Source of the DNA: Paraglomus occultum
Lineage: Eukaryota > Glomeromycota > Glomeromycetes > Paraglomerales > Paraglomeraceae
Length of the DNA stretch: 15,418 bases
Reading direction: 5' to 3'
Assembly (NCBI GenBank): GCA_910592205.1
Contig: CAJVPJ010000016.1
Span: 64,001 to 79,418, forward strand
Shown here in pieces: positions 1-7,556 of this stretch. The translations under genes and the position numbers were made by a program. The notes under the pieces are model-generated. The model was not told the origin of the DNA and did not search any database. It saw nothing but the letters and a program-made list of their open reading frames with translations. Each line of letters begins with the position of its first letter. Position 1 is the stretch's first letter.

Positions 1-236
1 TCACTAACTATTGGCAAACTAAGCCAGGTCGCGACATGATTACTAAAGAATTAATTTGAAACATTTTTAAAGAAAAACTTCATACACAAGACTTGCGACC
101 AACTAAATACCAAGGCAAGCGAAAAGTTTATAAGTGAGAAAAATATTATGGAGATAGAAAGTATCGCTTATTTTTTTGGTTCAAAGATGGGACTGATAAT
201 CATTTGTGGTTAAGGAACATTCATCCAATTGACTAA
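1..236 (+). CDS. C-terminal end of an unknown protein (5' truncated by the window edge)
   Basis: The frame beginning at base 3 stays open for 77 codons and ends at TAA 234-236. Two in-frame UGA codons (near bases 57 and 135) are read as Trp. The visible tail is basic and aromatic, with a segment KYRLFFWFKDG followed by LWLRNIHPID at the very end. Short basic tails of this style occur in several small nuclease or toxin-like folds, but I see no diagnostic catalytic motif and do not assign a family. A weak hairpin follows the stop, and a degraded minus-strand gene converges on the same bases. Open frame, aromatic content and consistent UGA use support a real gene; its function is unknown. Confidence 0.6.
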
Positions 237-720
237 TTTTTTTTCGGGAGACTAATAAAACTCCCTATTTCTTCACTTTCTCCCTCAACTATCTCACCAC
301 CAAAATAACCAACAATATTCCACAACCCCAATAAATAACTTTCATTCAAGGAACGTTGTGGTATCAACTACTTTCTTCTTTTGTTTCTTTATCGATTGGC
401 AGTTTCCTCGTCAAAAGCAGTTAATAACTTATCGACCATCTCTTTTTGTTTTTGTAAGTTCTTTTTACTTTCATCTCCTAACTAATTATGTTCTTTGAAT
501 TACTCTCGTAATTGTCTATCATAACCCTTTATTTTAATCGGGCCACGGTTTAAGCCAATCGTAGTTTCTAATAAGAATTTCATCATGGCGATGTCTTCAC
601 TGAATGGGGATTTTAATTGTTCTGAATGAGTAATATTTTTGGCTCAATCATTAAAAATGTAGGATGAGGAGTTGTAAGTTTTTAGCGAATGAACTTAACT
701 CAATGTTTGGAAGTCTTATT
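233..720 (-). pseudogene. Decayed minus-strand gene of unknown family
   Basis: Read on the minus strand, the longest coherent piece (about 695 down to 391) gives protein-like sequence including IFNDWAKNITHSEQLKSP and LLETTIGLNRGPIKIKGYD. It is cut by TAA and TAG codons, which are stops even with UGA = Trp. After the TAA at 389-391 good coding sequence continues in other frames, for example LNESYLLGLWNIVGYFGG and a clean end at a TAG (complement of 233-235). At the upstream end NKTSKHWVKFIR appears in a further frame near 685-720. At least two stops and two or more frameshifts are needed to read it through. The Trp-coded UGAs in the fragments suggest it decayed within this lineage. I do not recognise the family. 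Confidence 0.55.
246..265 (+). terminator. Weak hairpin after the first gene
   Basis: GGGAG (246-250) and CTCCC (261-265) can form a 5-bp stem with a 10-base loop, ten bases after the stop codon of the partial gene. It is followed by TATTTCTTC, which is only a loose U-rich run. It could be a modest intrinsic terminator, but the stem is short. Confidence 0.25.
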
Positions 721-751
721 ATGCAATATAAAAAATAAACTTTATAACTTT

Positions 752-865
752 ATGGAATGCAAAAACGGTTTTGGAAGTGGTTACAAAGTATTTGATTCTA
801 TTTTACAAGACCCTGCACTTGACGGAGACTTTTATTGCTCAAGATGCTATAATAAAAATGAATAG
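752..865 (+). CDS. Tiny Cys-containing ORF (37 aa)
   Basis: ATG at 752 opens a 37-residue frame ending with TAG at 863-865. The product has an N-terminal MECKNGFG and a C-terminal FYCSRCYNKNE, so Cys3 plus the C-x2-C pair could form half of a zinc knuckle. The same frame is open upstream to base 698, so a TTG start at 707 would give a 52-residue product with one more Cys. No ribosome-binding site is visible. A small zinc-knuckle protein is possible, but a gene remnant is equally likely. The CxxC-with-Tyr style resembles the Cys-rich head of the protein encoded at 2038-2625. Confidence 0.35.
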   Translation: MECKNGFGSGYKVFDSILQDPALDGDFYCSRCYNKNE

Positions 866-1117
866 TATTTAAAACACCGACAATCTTGTCAGCAAAGCCT
901 AATTAAAAATTTAATTTTTATCGCCTAACTCATAGGATTTTTGACTAACTTATTGGATAAATTCAAATTTCTTTTGAGGACTATTATTTAGGTTTCCTCG
1001 AGGAGTCTTAATAGGTGGTTTGTTGTTCTTAATAAGTAATGACTTGGATAAGGAAGATGGTCAAGAAGTTAATAAAAAAATAATAAATATAATTATATAT
1101 AGTATATTAAAAGCAGT
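866..1117. other. AT-rich intergenic stretch with weak minus-strand coding traces
   Basis: No intact gene is seen in this 250-base gap. On the minus strand a frame from about 1110 to 953 reads protein-like (includes NKPPIKTPRGNLNNSPQKK) and stops at TAA, so another decayed gene may have lain here. An 8-base palindrome CCTCGAGG lies near 998-1005. The right end (1071-1117) is almost pure A/T and carries the likely promoter of the next gene. Confidence 0.4.
1088..1093 (+). promoter_or_regulatory. Perfect -10 box TATAAT upstream of the 306-aa coiled-coil gene
   Basis: TATAAT at 1088-1093 sits 24 bases before the ATG at 1118, which predicts an RNA start near 1100 and a leader of under 20 bases. 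No convincing -35 box lies at the usual spacing. The surrounding A/T run makes chance matches likely, so this is only moderately supported. Confidence 0.4.
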
Positions 1118-2038
1118 ATGAAAGACAACGCAACATTAAAGACTCCAACGGAGCAAATAATCAAAGAAAACGAAATTCTAGGTAAAATCCTCCTCGAAAT
1201 AATCTGAAATTATCGAAATTTTACTCATCCTCATGAGTTTAAATCTGATGAAGAAATAAAGGAACTTTTAAGTAACGAAGATTGAAAAGAAAGAAGCAAA
1301 TTTTGAATTACTTGAGTAGAATATGATAAAGATTACTGAGTAAGTTATAAAACAGTTAGTCGTCATCAAATTAAACCACAGAATATTGTCAAACTGTTAA
1401 GAGGAGTTATTACTAATTGTGAGGACAGGATGGCAGAGCAGACTGCCGAAATTAAGAGATTAAAAAAATCTGAAGAACAACTTGAAGATTTGAAAAAAAA
1501 AGTTGTTGAAATTATGTTAGAATACTACGAACCACGGCATTATGGAACAGCCGAGGAGATTGTGAATAACGATAATAGTCGAACTAAGGAATTGGTAGCA
1601 GAAATAAAGACTAATGAACAAATTAAAGAAGTCATCTCTTTAATCATTGATTCTTGAAAAGAAGATGCTACTTCTCATATCAAAGCAATAGAAACTAGTG
1701 AAAAATGAAATAAAAAAATAGCAAAAGAGTTGAGAGAAGAAATTAGAGATAATTCTAAATTGTTAAAAAAAGAGCATGAGAAAAATGCTATTTATGAAAC
1801 GAAGATTAAAGAGTTGGAAGCAGAATTGAACGAGCAAAAAAAATTGCTAGAAAGAGAATACGAGAAAAACAAAATCCACAGGCAAGAAAACCAAGAACTG
1901 CGAAAACAGTTGAACTTTTCTAATAAACCTTTATCTAAAAAAAGAAAAAAACAAGAAGTTGAGTCTCAACAGATGGCAAAGAAAGCAAAAGTTCAAAACC
2001 AATTAATAGTGGCTCAAATAGAAATCAAAAAGCAGTAA
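1118..2038 (+). CDS. Coiled-coil protein of unknown function (306 aa)
   Basis: ATG 1118 to TAA 2036-2038. Seven in-frame UGA codons are read as Trp; with UGA as stop only two fragments remain. Residues 1-104 look globular and aromatic, with four Trp in one short segment (NEDW, KFWITW, DYWV). From about residue 105 the chain is mostly charged helix with heptad-like Leu/Ile spacing, especially 205-265, a predicted coiled coil. Near the C-terminus are two basic clusters, KKRKK at 274-278 and KKAKV shortly after, followed by NQLIVAQIEIKK. No signal peptide or membrane segment is seen. The stop codon overlaps the start of the next gene (TAATG), so the two are probably translationally coupled. The C-terminus resembles that of the downstream protein. 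I do not recognise a family; a scaffold, DNA-binding or secreted effector role is speculation. Confidence 0.75.
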
Positions 2039-2625
2039 TGAGAGAATTGCTTTACACAATTTTAGAATTGGAAGAGTGAAATAAGGGAGGGAATTGTGAT
2101 TTTTGCCCCCACTACCAATCAGTTTGCCAAATTAGAACCCGAAGCAAAGCGACTGGTGAGATAGTTGAAAATGATGTAGCGTGTGAAAACTGTAAAGAAA
2201 AATTTGAAAATGATGAATTACCTAAATGTGAAAATTGCGGAAGACTAAAAACTAAGTTGAATTTCAATTTTCAGAGCAATAAATACATTTGTTATTGCAT
2301 TAGATATAATGAAGACCTAGAAGAAAAAGAAGCTCCCGCTTCACCCCCGAGAGAAAGCATGTTTTCTTTTTATGAAAGGCAAATAAATGGTTTACGTGAA
2401 CAATTAACTGCCGCTGAAGAAACAATTGAGGAGGAAAGACAAGCCCATGAAGATTTTATGGAAAAGTCAGAAGAATGAGGCAAAAGACAAAAACAGGAGT
2501 TATTGGATGAAATAAAGAGATTAAAAGAAAGAGTTAAGCAATTAGAAGAGCAAAATTCTCAATTAGTAGCACAAATTGAAACTAAAAATAAATGACTATC
2601 GCGAAACCTACTTCCTAGTATCTAA
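2038..2625 (+). CDS. Cys-rich head plus coiled-coil tail, unknown function (195 aa)
   Basis: ATG 2038-2040 overlaps the stop of the upstream gene, and the frame ends at TAA 2623-2625. The N-terminal ~90 residues carry C20-x2-C23, C30, C49-x2-C52, C64-x2-C67 and C85-x-C87, nine Cys that could bind two zinc ions (zinc-ribbon-like). From about residue 105 the protein is charged, heptad-rich helix. In-frame UGA codons are read as Trp at residue 14, at ~147 and near the end. The tail QNSQLVAQIETKNK matches the end of the preceding protein (QNQLIVAQIEIKK), so the two tails may share an origin or a dimerisation partner. The residues after that shared tail overlap another frame (remnant at 2576-2761), so the original C-terminus may have been at or near the UGA at 2593. 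Zinc binding is inferred from the Cys pairs only. Confidence 0.7.
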
Positions 2626-2761
2626 ATTGCTTGAAATACAAGGCTATATCCAAAAAGATATTGCTACTGTCTATGGAAAAAAATGATGATTTAATTTCCA
2701 GAATGGTTAAAATAAATATATTGTTGAATTCAAGAAAAATCAAAAGTTAATCTTGGGTTAA
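2576..2761 (+). pseudogene. Short gene remnant overlapping the end of the Cys-rich/coiled-coil gene
   Basis: In a different frame from the gene above, bases 2576-2710 encode protein-like sequence (NDYRETYFLVSKLLEIQGY, then QKDIATVYGKKWWFNFQNG, with two adjacent UGA codons giving WW). It stops at TAA 2708-2710, after which the same frame continues NKYIVEFKKNQKLILG to another TAA at 2759-2761. An ATG at 2592 lies in the wrong frame. Together this looks like a gene that lost its start and gained a stop. It is perhaps a third member of the overlapping set, since its beginning overlaps the upstream gene's end. I recognise no family. Confidence 0.4.
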
Positions 2762-2824
2762 GTAATATTAATTAGAGTCAGTTGTCATTAAAGCAGGACA
2801 TTTTTAACAAGAATGATGAGTAGT

Positions 2825-2854
2825 TTGAAGTGTAGGATTATAAACTTGTATAAA
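2825..2854 (+). promoter_or_regulatory. Candidate promoter ahead of the CT-repeat ORF
   Basis: TTGAAG (2825-2830), an 18-base spacer and TATAAA (2849-2854) form a reasonable sigma-70-type promoter, with an expected RNA start near 2861. It would give a leader of about 60 bases before the ATG at 2922. Support is sequence match only, in an A/T-rich background. Confidence 0.35.
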
Positions 2855-2861
2855 ATAAATT

Positions 2862-2869
2862 AAGGAGGA
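2862..2869 (+). promoter_or_regulatory. Orphan strong Shine-Dalgarno sequence AAGGAGGA
   Basis: AAGGAGGA is the best Shine-Dalgarno match in the window, yet no ATG, GTG or TTG lies 5-12 bases downstream and the local frames close within a few codons. It is probably what is left of a lost gene start, or a site in the leader of the ORF at 2922. Confidence 0.3.
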
Positions 2870-2921
2870 GTAAAAAGTAGTAAACTAGTTTAATTCTGGA
2901 TCTTATTAACAGAGAAAGAAG

Positions 2922-3116
2922 ATGTTTGCTCTCTCTCTCTCTCTCTCTCTCTCCTCATATTGTCGTTGTTGTTGAATATGCTGTAATTATAGATATTCTT
3001 ATGTTGATGAGATAAGGAAAAAAGGATATTGGGAGTTTAAAAAAGCCTATAATTTACATGTCTATGGGAAACTTACAAAGTGCTTAAAGAATAAGACGAA
3101 TGGGATGAGTGTCTAA
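2922..3116 (+). CDS. Short Cys-rich ORF starting with a CT-repeat-encoded Leu-Ser run (64 aa)
   Basis: ATG 2922 to TAA 3114-3116. Residues 1-11 are MFALSLSLSLS, encoded by the (CT)12 tract. Then comes SYCRCCWICCNYRYSYVDE with five Cys in ten residues (Trp from UGA), then a basic tail with one more Cys. A weak AGAAAG lies just before the ATG. The Leu/Ser head is mildly hydrophobic but too short for a confident signal peptide. The Cys cluster could bind a metal. It might equally be a fragment of a larger lost gene that happens to keep an open frame. No family is recognised. Confidence 0.45.
2929..2952 (+). repeat. (CT)12 simple sequence repeat
   Basis: Twelve perfect CT units run from 2929 to 2952, immediately inside the ORF that starts at ATG 2922. 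At the present length the tract encodes alternating Leu and Ser and keeps the ATG in frame with the downstream Cys-rich coding sequence. Gain or loss of one unit (2 bases) would shift the frame, the classic arrangement of a slippage-driven on/off switch. Confidence 0.9.
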
Positions 3117-3169
3117 CTTACAATATATAAAATTATAAATATAACCTTAAAATAAAAAAATATTAAAAA

Positions 3170-6100
3170 ATGGTAAATTTCGAAGATAGTAAATATAAAA
3201 CTAAAAATGACATAATAAATGCAGTGGACGAAGATGGCAAACAAGTCTTTAGTAAAGACGAAAAAAGTTTGTTTATTGATTATTCAATTAAGTCAGTTAA
3301 AGATGCAAAAGAAGTTGCAAAATTGATATTAAAATCTAAAGAAGCACGAAAAAAGAAAAAGGAAGATGATGATTTAAAAAAATATTTAGAGGGGGAAAGG
3401 TTTAAAAACTCTTTAGCTTATCAAATAGTGAACAAGAAAGATGAAATGGTAGACGAGGCTATTAATTGGCTTAAACTTTTAATTGTCACTGATGATTCTC
3501 CAAAAAGTAAAGATGAAAGAAAGAAAAGAAGGGATGAAATAATTCTGGAAATTAAAAAAAAGGAGAAAGAACAAGGAGAAATAGGAAGAAAAATAGCAGG
3601 TTTTAAAAGTGAAAAGAGAAAAAAAGTTTTAGAAAAGCAAAGAGAAGAGAAATCATTATCTAGAAGAGAAGGTTTAATGACTTTATTAGATGCAGCGAAT
3701 AAAAAAGATACTGATGAGATTACTAATAAAAATGGTGAGAAAATTTTGTTAAATAAAAATATCGAAATTAATGATTACAGTTATATTGATAATGGTTGAA
3801 ATGGCATATCTCCTAACAATACTGTAAATCATGTTCTTAAAAAAAGTGATGACATTTCAATACCAAAGAGTACAAAAACTGTTAAGGAATGAGTAGGAGT
3901 GGCTAATAGTTTTCTGGAAAATATTATTAATGAAAAGTGAAAAGCTGATACTAGAACATATCGACATACTAACCTAAAGTATAATATGGGAAGAGAATGA
4001 AATTGCAAACATAATCTTCAGTGTGTAGAAAATTCAATGGGATATTCTTATTTATGTGTTTTGCGACGGATAGGAGATAATAAACTTATAAAAATTATTG
4101 AGGAAAAAAATCCTAGCAACAAAGAAGATTTAAAAAAATTTGTAGAGAGATATTTTGGAGAAGGGGATGAATGTTCTATTAGTCCATGAGAAGAAAAATT
4201 TGGCAGAACTTGGCAAAATCCAGAGGGGGAAGGTTCTGCTGAGAGACAATTAGAAAAAGAAAGAGCATGATTTAAGACAATCTTAAGTGGTGGAGAGGAT
4301 AGTTACCCTTATGTTGATGTTCCAGATTTCAAAAAGCTTTTTGAATTCATGTATACAATTTTTCCTGTAAATGGAACTACTAGAAAATTACTTCCTCAGG
4401 ATTATTTGGACAAGACAGATAGTCCTTTGTTTTTAGAGGCTAAGTTAGGCGAATGAAAAGACGATTGAGACGAAGATGAACTTGAACTTTTTGTTGATGG
4501 TCATAAAAGTAAACCTCCTGTAAAAAGTGCATCGGATAAAGATAAAAAAGACCATCTGAACGATTATATGGCTGATAAAACTACTAAAATCCTTCCCGGA
4601 ACAAGTTTTAAGGACCTTACTCAAATGTGATGAGATGAGTTTTCTCCTTTTTTAGATGATGCTACTCAATATTGAAGTGATACTAACCCAGAAGCCGATT
4701 ATAGTAATAAGAGTACACTAAAAGAACTAACTGATGAGGATGTATGAAGGGCTAACTTTCTTGAGCAGATCCGTTATGCTAGAACCATGCGAGAATTAGC
4801 CTTTAAAATAGGATTATCTGATGAAATTGATGAATTTGATGGTTATATACTTGATATTGCGGATGAAGCTGATGATATTAGAACAGCAAAACATTTAAAG
4901 AAATCTCTCACTGATAACAAAGATGAGATTTTAAAAATAAGTGACACCAACGATTTTGGTGGTCAAAACGATAAATTTGGATTAGTATTTTATAATTATA
5001 GGAAGGCTTTATTAGAAGAAAATTTATTAAGTAATAAAAGTAAACTTGATGAAATTATTTTGGCAGTAAAATTAAATGAAGATGCACGTGGCGAAGTTGC
5101 TTTTCTTGAAGCGGAAATTAAGCGAATTGATGATGAAATTAATAAGTTGTCCACTGACGAACTTAACTTAAAATTGGCAATTAAGTCATTGAGAATGGAA
5201 GAAGAAGCACTAAAAGATGACGATGAATTTGAAGAAGAAGACTTACTTGGAAAAATAAAAAAATTCGATGAACTTTATGGCAAAAAAAGTGGGCAAGATG
5301 GAAAGTGAACTTGAAGGCAATTAAGAACTTTGCAGACTAGATTGGCAGTTATTAAGAAAGAAATGAATGACGATGCACGGTTTAAGAGAGAAGAGTTTGA
5401 AAAAAAACAAAAAGAAGTTGAAGAAATTGTAAGGAAAGTTAATGAGGGAGGTTTTAATACTATTATTAATCAGGATTGGTTAGCAATAAAAGCCAAAAAA
5501 GGTGGTTCTCTTGTGGAAGCAATTAAAGAGGTTGATAAAATTAAAGATGAAACAGGAATTAGTTGGAAGATTATTGCTGACGCTTTTAAAGGACTAGCCG
5601 ATTATGTTAAACTTGAAGATGAACAACAAAATGATTGAAGTGAGCTTAATAAAGCAATTGCTGAACCAGATAAATACAAAGACAAACCAACTCCTCAAAC
5701 TAAAATTACCAAAGAAGCATTGGCTACAATTTTAGGTCTTGATGTAGATGATAAATTACTTGTTAAATGAGACAAAGCAATTGATGGCAAAACTCTTTCC
5801 AAAGAAGACATCGAGGAAATCTTTAATAATTATGCCCCAACTAAAACGAAGCATGGTGCTCTTATTTCCCATTTAAGAGAGAAGGGAGTTGAAGATGGCA
5901 ATAAGATTACTGACGATAAGGAAGAAGAAGTATGGAAGAAGTTTTTAACAGATAACGATGCAACCAAGGTAATAAAGACGATTGTGGCTCACGAATATGA
6001 AGACGCTCTAAAAGGTCCATTTGATGAAAATAATGCAATAGTGAAAGAAATGAGAAAGAGCGAAGCCCATTATGATGAAGATGATACAAAAAACAAATTT

Positions 6101-6442
6101 GATAAAGACAGGTATGGTAATCCTAAGACTTGTGAAGATATAGATAGGAAGAAAGCCATTCAATTCCTTTTTGATAAGAAGATAAAAAATATTAAACAAG
6201 GTTCAGTTTGAAAAGAAGATTCTAATAGTGGTGGAGAGGGTGAAAAAAACACATCCTGATTTAAATTTGGAAATGGTAACTGACGACCTTATGTTACTTA
6301 CATTGGCGGAGCCTTGGTATTAATTGCTATTGTTATGGCTATCTTCTGAAAACAAATCAGCGAATGATGGAACGGTCCAGCGGAAGAAGAGGGACAAGGC
6401 AAAGAAGATGATGAAGATGAAAAAAAGGATGAAGACGAATAA
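3170..6442 (+). CDS. Large acidic coiled-coil protein with one C-terminal membrane span (1090 aa, unknown family)
   Basis: ATG 3170 to TAA 6440-6442, with about twenty in-frame UGA codons read as Trp and no TAA or TAG. No Shine-Dalgarno is seen; the ATG follows an almost pure A run. There is no N-terminal signal peptide. Residues about 50-190 are Lys/Glu-rich helix. Residues about 205-540 look more globular and contain most of the Trp, with Cys at 279, 285 and 296. Long charged helices follow (about 620-770). A linker leads to one hydrophobic span at 1042-1061 (core GGALVLIAIVMAIFW). After it come ~29 residues that are strongly acidic (EEE, DDEDE, DEDE). The bulk of the chain precedes the span, so without a signal peptide the natural reading is a tail-anchored-like protein facing the cytoplasm; the opposite topology is not excluded. 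Surface or cytoskeletal scaffolding is possible, but no homologue is recognised. Confidence 0.85.
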
Positions 6443-6470
6443 TATAAAACTAAATTATTGGTGAAATAAT

Positions 6471-6492
6471 CTGCCTACTCTCTGGTAGGCAG
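6471..6492 (+). terminator. Perfect 8-bp hairpin after the large coiled-coil gene
   Basis: CTGCCTAC (6471-6478) pairs perfectly with GTAGGCAG (6485-6492) around the loop TCTCTG, 29 bases after the stop of the 1090-residue gene. It is the most GC-rich short segment in this intergenic gap. No T run follows, so it is either a 3'-end-stabilising hairpin or a terminator that does not depend on a U tract. Confidence 0.45.
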
Positions 6493-6538
6493 CAGAACTA
6501 AATAAGGTTAAAATTAAAACAATAAAAATACAACAAAT

Positions 6539-6868
6539 ATGAATCAAAAATACGCAAACGACAATACACTTTGGATAGAAATAACTGGACAAAAAGGTTT
6601 TTTAATGTTTGGAGATTTAGCTGAAGAGCAAGGAAAGAGTGGAAAAGTTGATATTTTATGTAGCAATTGTAAGCATAAGTTGCCATTTGAAATCACAAAA
6701 GAAGATAATAATGGAGTTGTGGAAAAAGTGTGAGACTGAAAACACTGAAGAGTTTTTTTAAAAGGTAATCAAGTTCGCCGAGGCAGCCGTGATTATTGAT
6801 GCAAGTTTAAAGTGGTGTTTTATTGTGCGCATTGCACAGGCTGATTGAGACCAAGGCCAAAGTTGTAA
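6539..6868 (+). CDS. Small Trp-rich zinc-ribbon-like protein (109 aa)
   Basis: ATG 6539-6541 to TAA 6866-6868; with UGA as stop it would end after 64 residues. Five UGA codons and one UGG give six Trp, unusually many for this size (VWDWKHW is one cluster). Two Cys pairs, C-x2-C in LCSNCKHK and C-x2-C in YCAHC, plus a Cys in DYWCKF, suggest a zinc ribbon, with an aromatic segment GQKGFLMFGD before it and a basic end RPRPKL. No signal peptide or membrane span. There is no Shine-Dalgarno. Zinc binding is inferred. A nucleic-acid-binding role would fit the basic, aromatic second half but is not shown. Confidence 0.75.
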
Positions 6869-6871
6869 AAT
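6845..6871 (+). promoter_or_regulatory. Weak candidate promoter for rnpB
   Basis: TTGAGA (6845-6850) and TAAAAT (6866-6871), separated by 15 bases, lie just upstream of the 5' end of the RNase P RNA, overlapping the end of the preceding gene. The -10 distance to the predicted RNA start fits, but the spacer is short. Confidence 0.25.
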
Positions 6872-6880
6872 GTAATATAT

Positions 6881-7264
6881 AAAACCTGAAGACTGGTGGC
6901 AGTTATTCAAAATAACTGAGGAAAGTCCGTACTCGCACTTACTGGAATGTAAGTAGTTTTAGTGCTAGGTCCAATAAACCTAGGCGGGTCTTTTGTTCTC
7001 CTCCCGACGGCTGGCGAACTACCTGCGTGCCTTATTTCTCTCTCCTTGGCATATGGTATATTAGCCTATAAAAGTGCCATAGTGACGATTACTCGGGAAA
7101 CCGAGGAAGTGGAACGTCGTAAACCCCACTAGCGAGCAATCCAAATTCTTTAAATTGGTAGGAGCACCAAAGAAAGAGAAAAATAATCTCAATTGGTAAT
7201 TCTCACAAGGAATTAAGACAGATCACCGGTTAAAAACAGAATACGGCTTATTCTTCATGGTTTT
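6881..7264 (+). ncRNA. rnpB: RNase P RNA (catalytic subunit of ribonuclease P)
   Basis: Two universally conserved RNase P RNA elements are visible: GAGGAAAGTCCG near 6920 and ACAGAATACGGCTTAT near 7236-7251, which pair across the molecule to form helix P4. The ends also pair: AAAACCTGAAGA at 6881-6892 with TCTTCATGGTTTT at 7252-7264, with one bulge, forming P1 and setting both ends. Length is about 384 bases, typical for bacterial RNase P RNA. Internal CACCGGTT, just upstream of the 3' P4 strand, and the GGGAAACC-like loop region also fit. The RNA trims 5' leaders from precursor tRNAs with the RnpA protein; a tRNA gene follows directly. Confidence 0.95.
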
Positions 7265-7296
7265 AAATTATTATTGTTTATCATAATTAAAAGTGC

Positions 7297-7319
7297 AGAG
7301 AGTGACTAAATAACTCTCT
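7297..7319 (+). terminator. Hairpin between rnpB and tRNA-Trp
   Basis: AGAGAGT (7297-7303) pairs perfectly with ACTCTCT (7313-7319) around a 9-base loop, 32 bases after the RNase P RNA and 6 bases before the tRNA. Only TTGGTTGGG follows, so it is a poor intrinsic terminator. It may mark the 3' end of rnpB or be a processing structure in a joint transcript. Confidence 0.35.
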
Positions 7320-7325
7320 TGGTTG

Positions 7326-7401
7326 GGAGGTGTAGTTCAATTGGTAGAACATCAGACTCCAAATCTGAGTGTTATGGGTTCGAGTCCTGTCACCTCTGCC
7401 A
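7326..7401 (+). tRNA. trnW: tRNA-Trp, anticodon CCA
   Basis: A 76-base cloverleaf: acceptor GGAGGTG/CACCTCT (first pair is G-U), D arm GTTC/GAAC, anticodon stem TCAGA/TCTGA around loop CTCCAAA, T loop TTCGAGT, discriminator G, and a genome-encoded CCA end at 7399-7401. The anticodon is CCA, which reads UGG. In this genome UGA is the main Trp codon, so a second tRNA-Trp with anticodon UCA is expected elsewhere. Confidence 0.97.
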
Positions 7402-7503
7402 TTTTTACAAAAAGGTTTTTTACTAAAAATTCCCTTCTGTAAAAAATAACAAGGTTTTAGTTAGAAAAATTTCTATTCTTATACCTTTTGTATTAATGTC
7501 AAT

Positions 7504-7524
7504 CTGTGCATTTTTTTTGCACGG
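7504..7524 (+). terminator. Hairpin with a T-only loop before the gyrase gene
   Basis: CTGTGCA (7504-7510) and TGCACGG (7518-7524) form a 7-bp stem (one T-G pair) around seven T residues, followed by TTTGTT. It lies 33 bases before the start of the gyrase fusion and about 100 bases after the tRNA. It could terminate the tRNA transcript or fold in the leader of the gyrase mRNA. Confidence 0.4.
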
Positions 7525-7556
7525 TTTGTTATCCAAAAGTATCTAATTTTAAATTT

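Noticed and set aside
2592-2618. ATG overlapping the end of the Cys-rich/coiled-coil gene as a third coupled gene
   Set aside because: Its frame closes after eight codons; the coding-like sequence lies in a different frame, so it is listed as a remnant.
5907-6686. Three minus-strand frames of about 60 codons
   Set aside because: They are antisense to the large coiled-coil gene and the zinc-ribbon-like gene, and their hydrophobic content is the complement of Lys/Glu codons.
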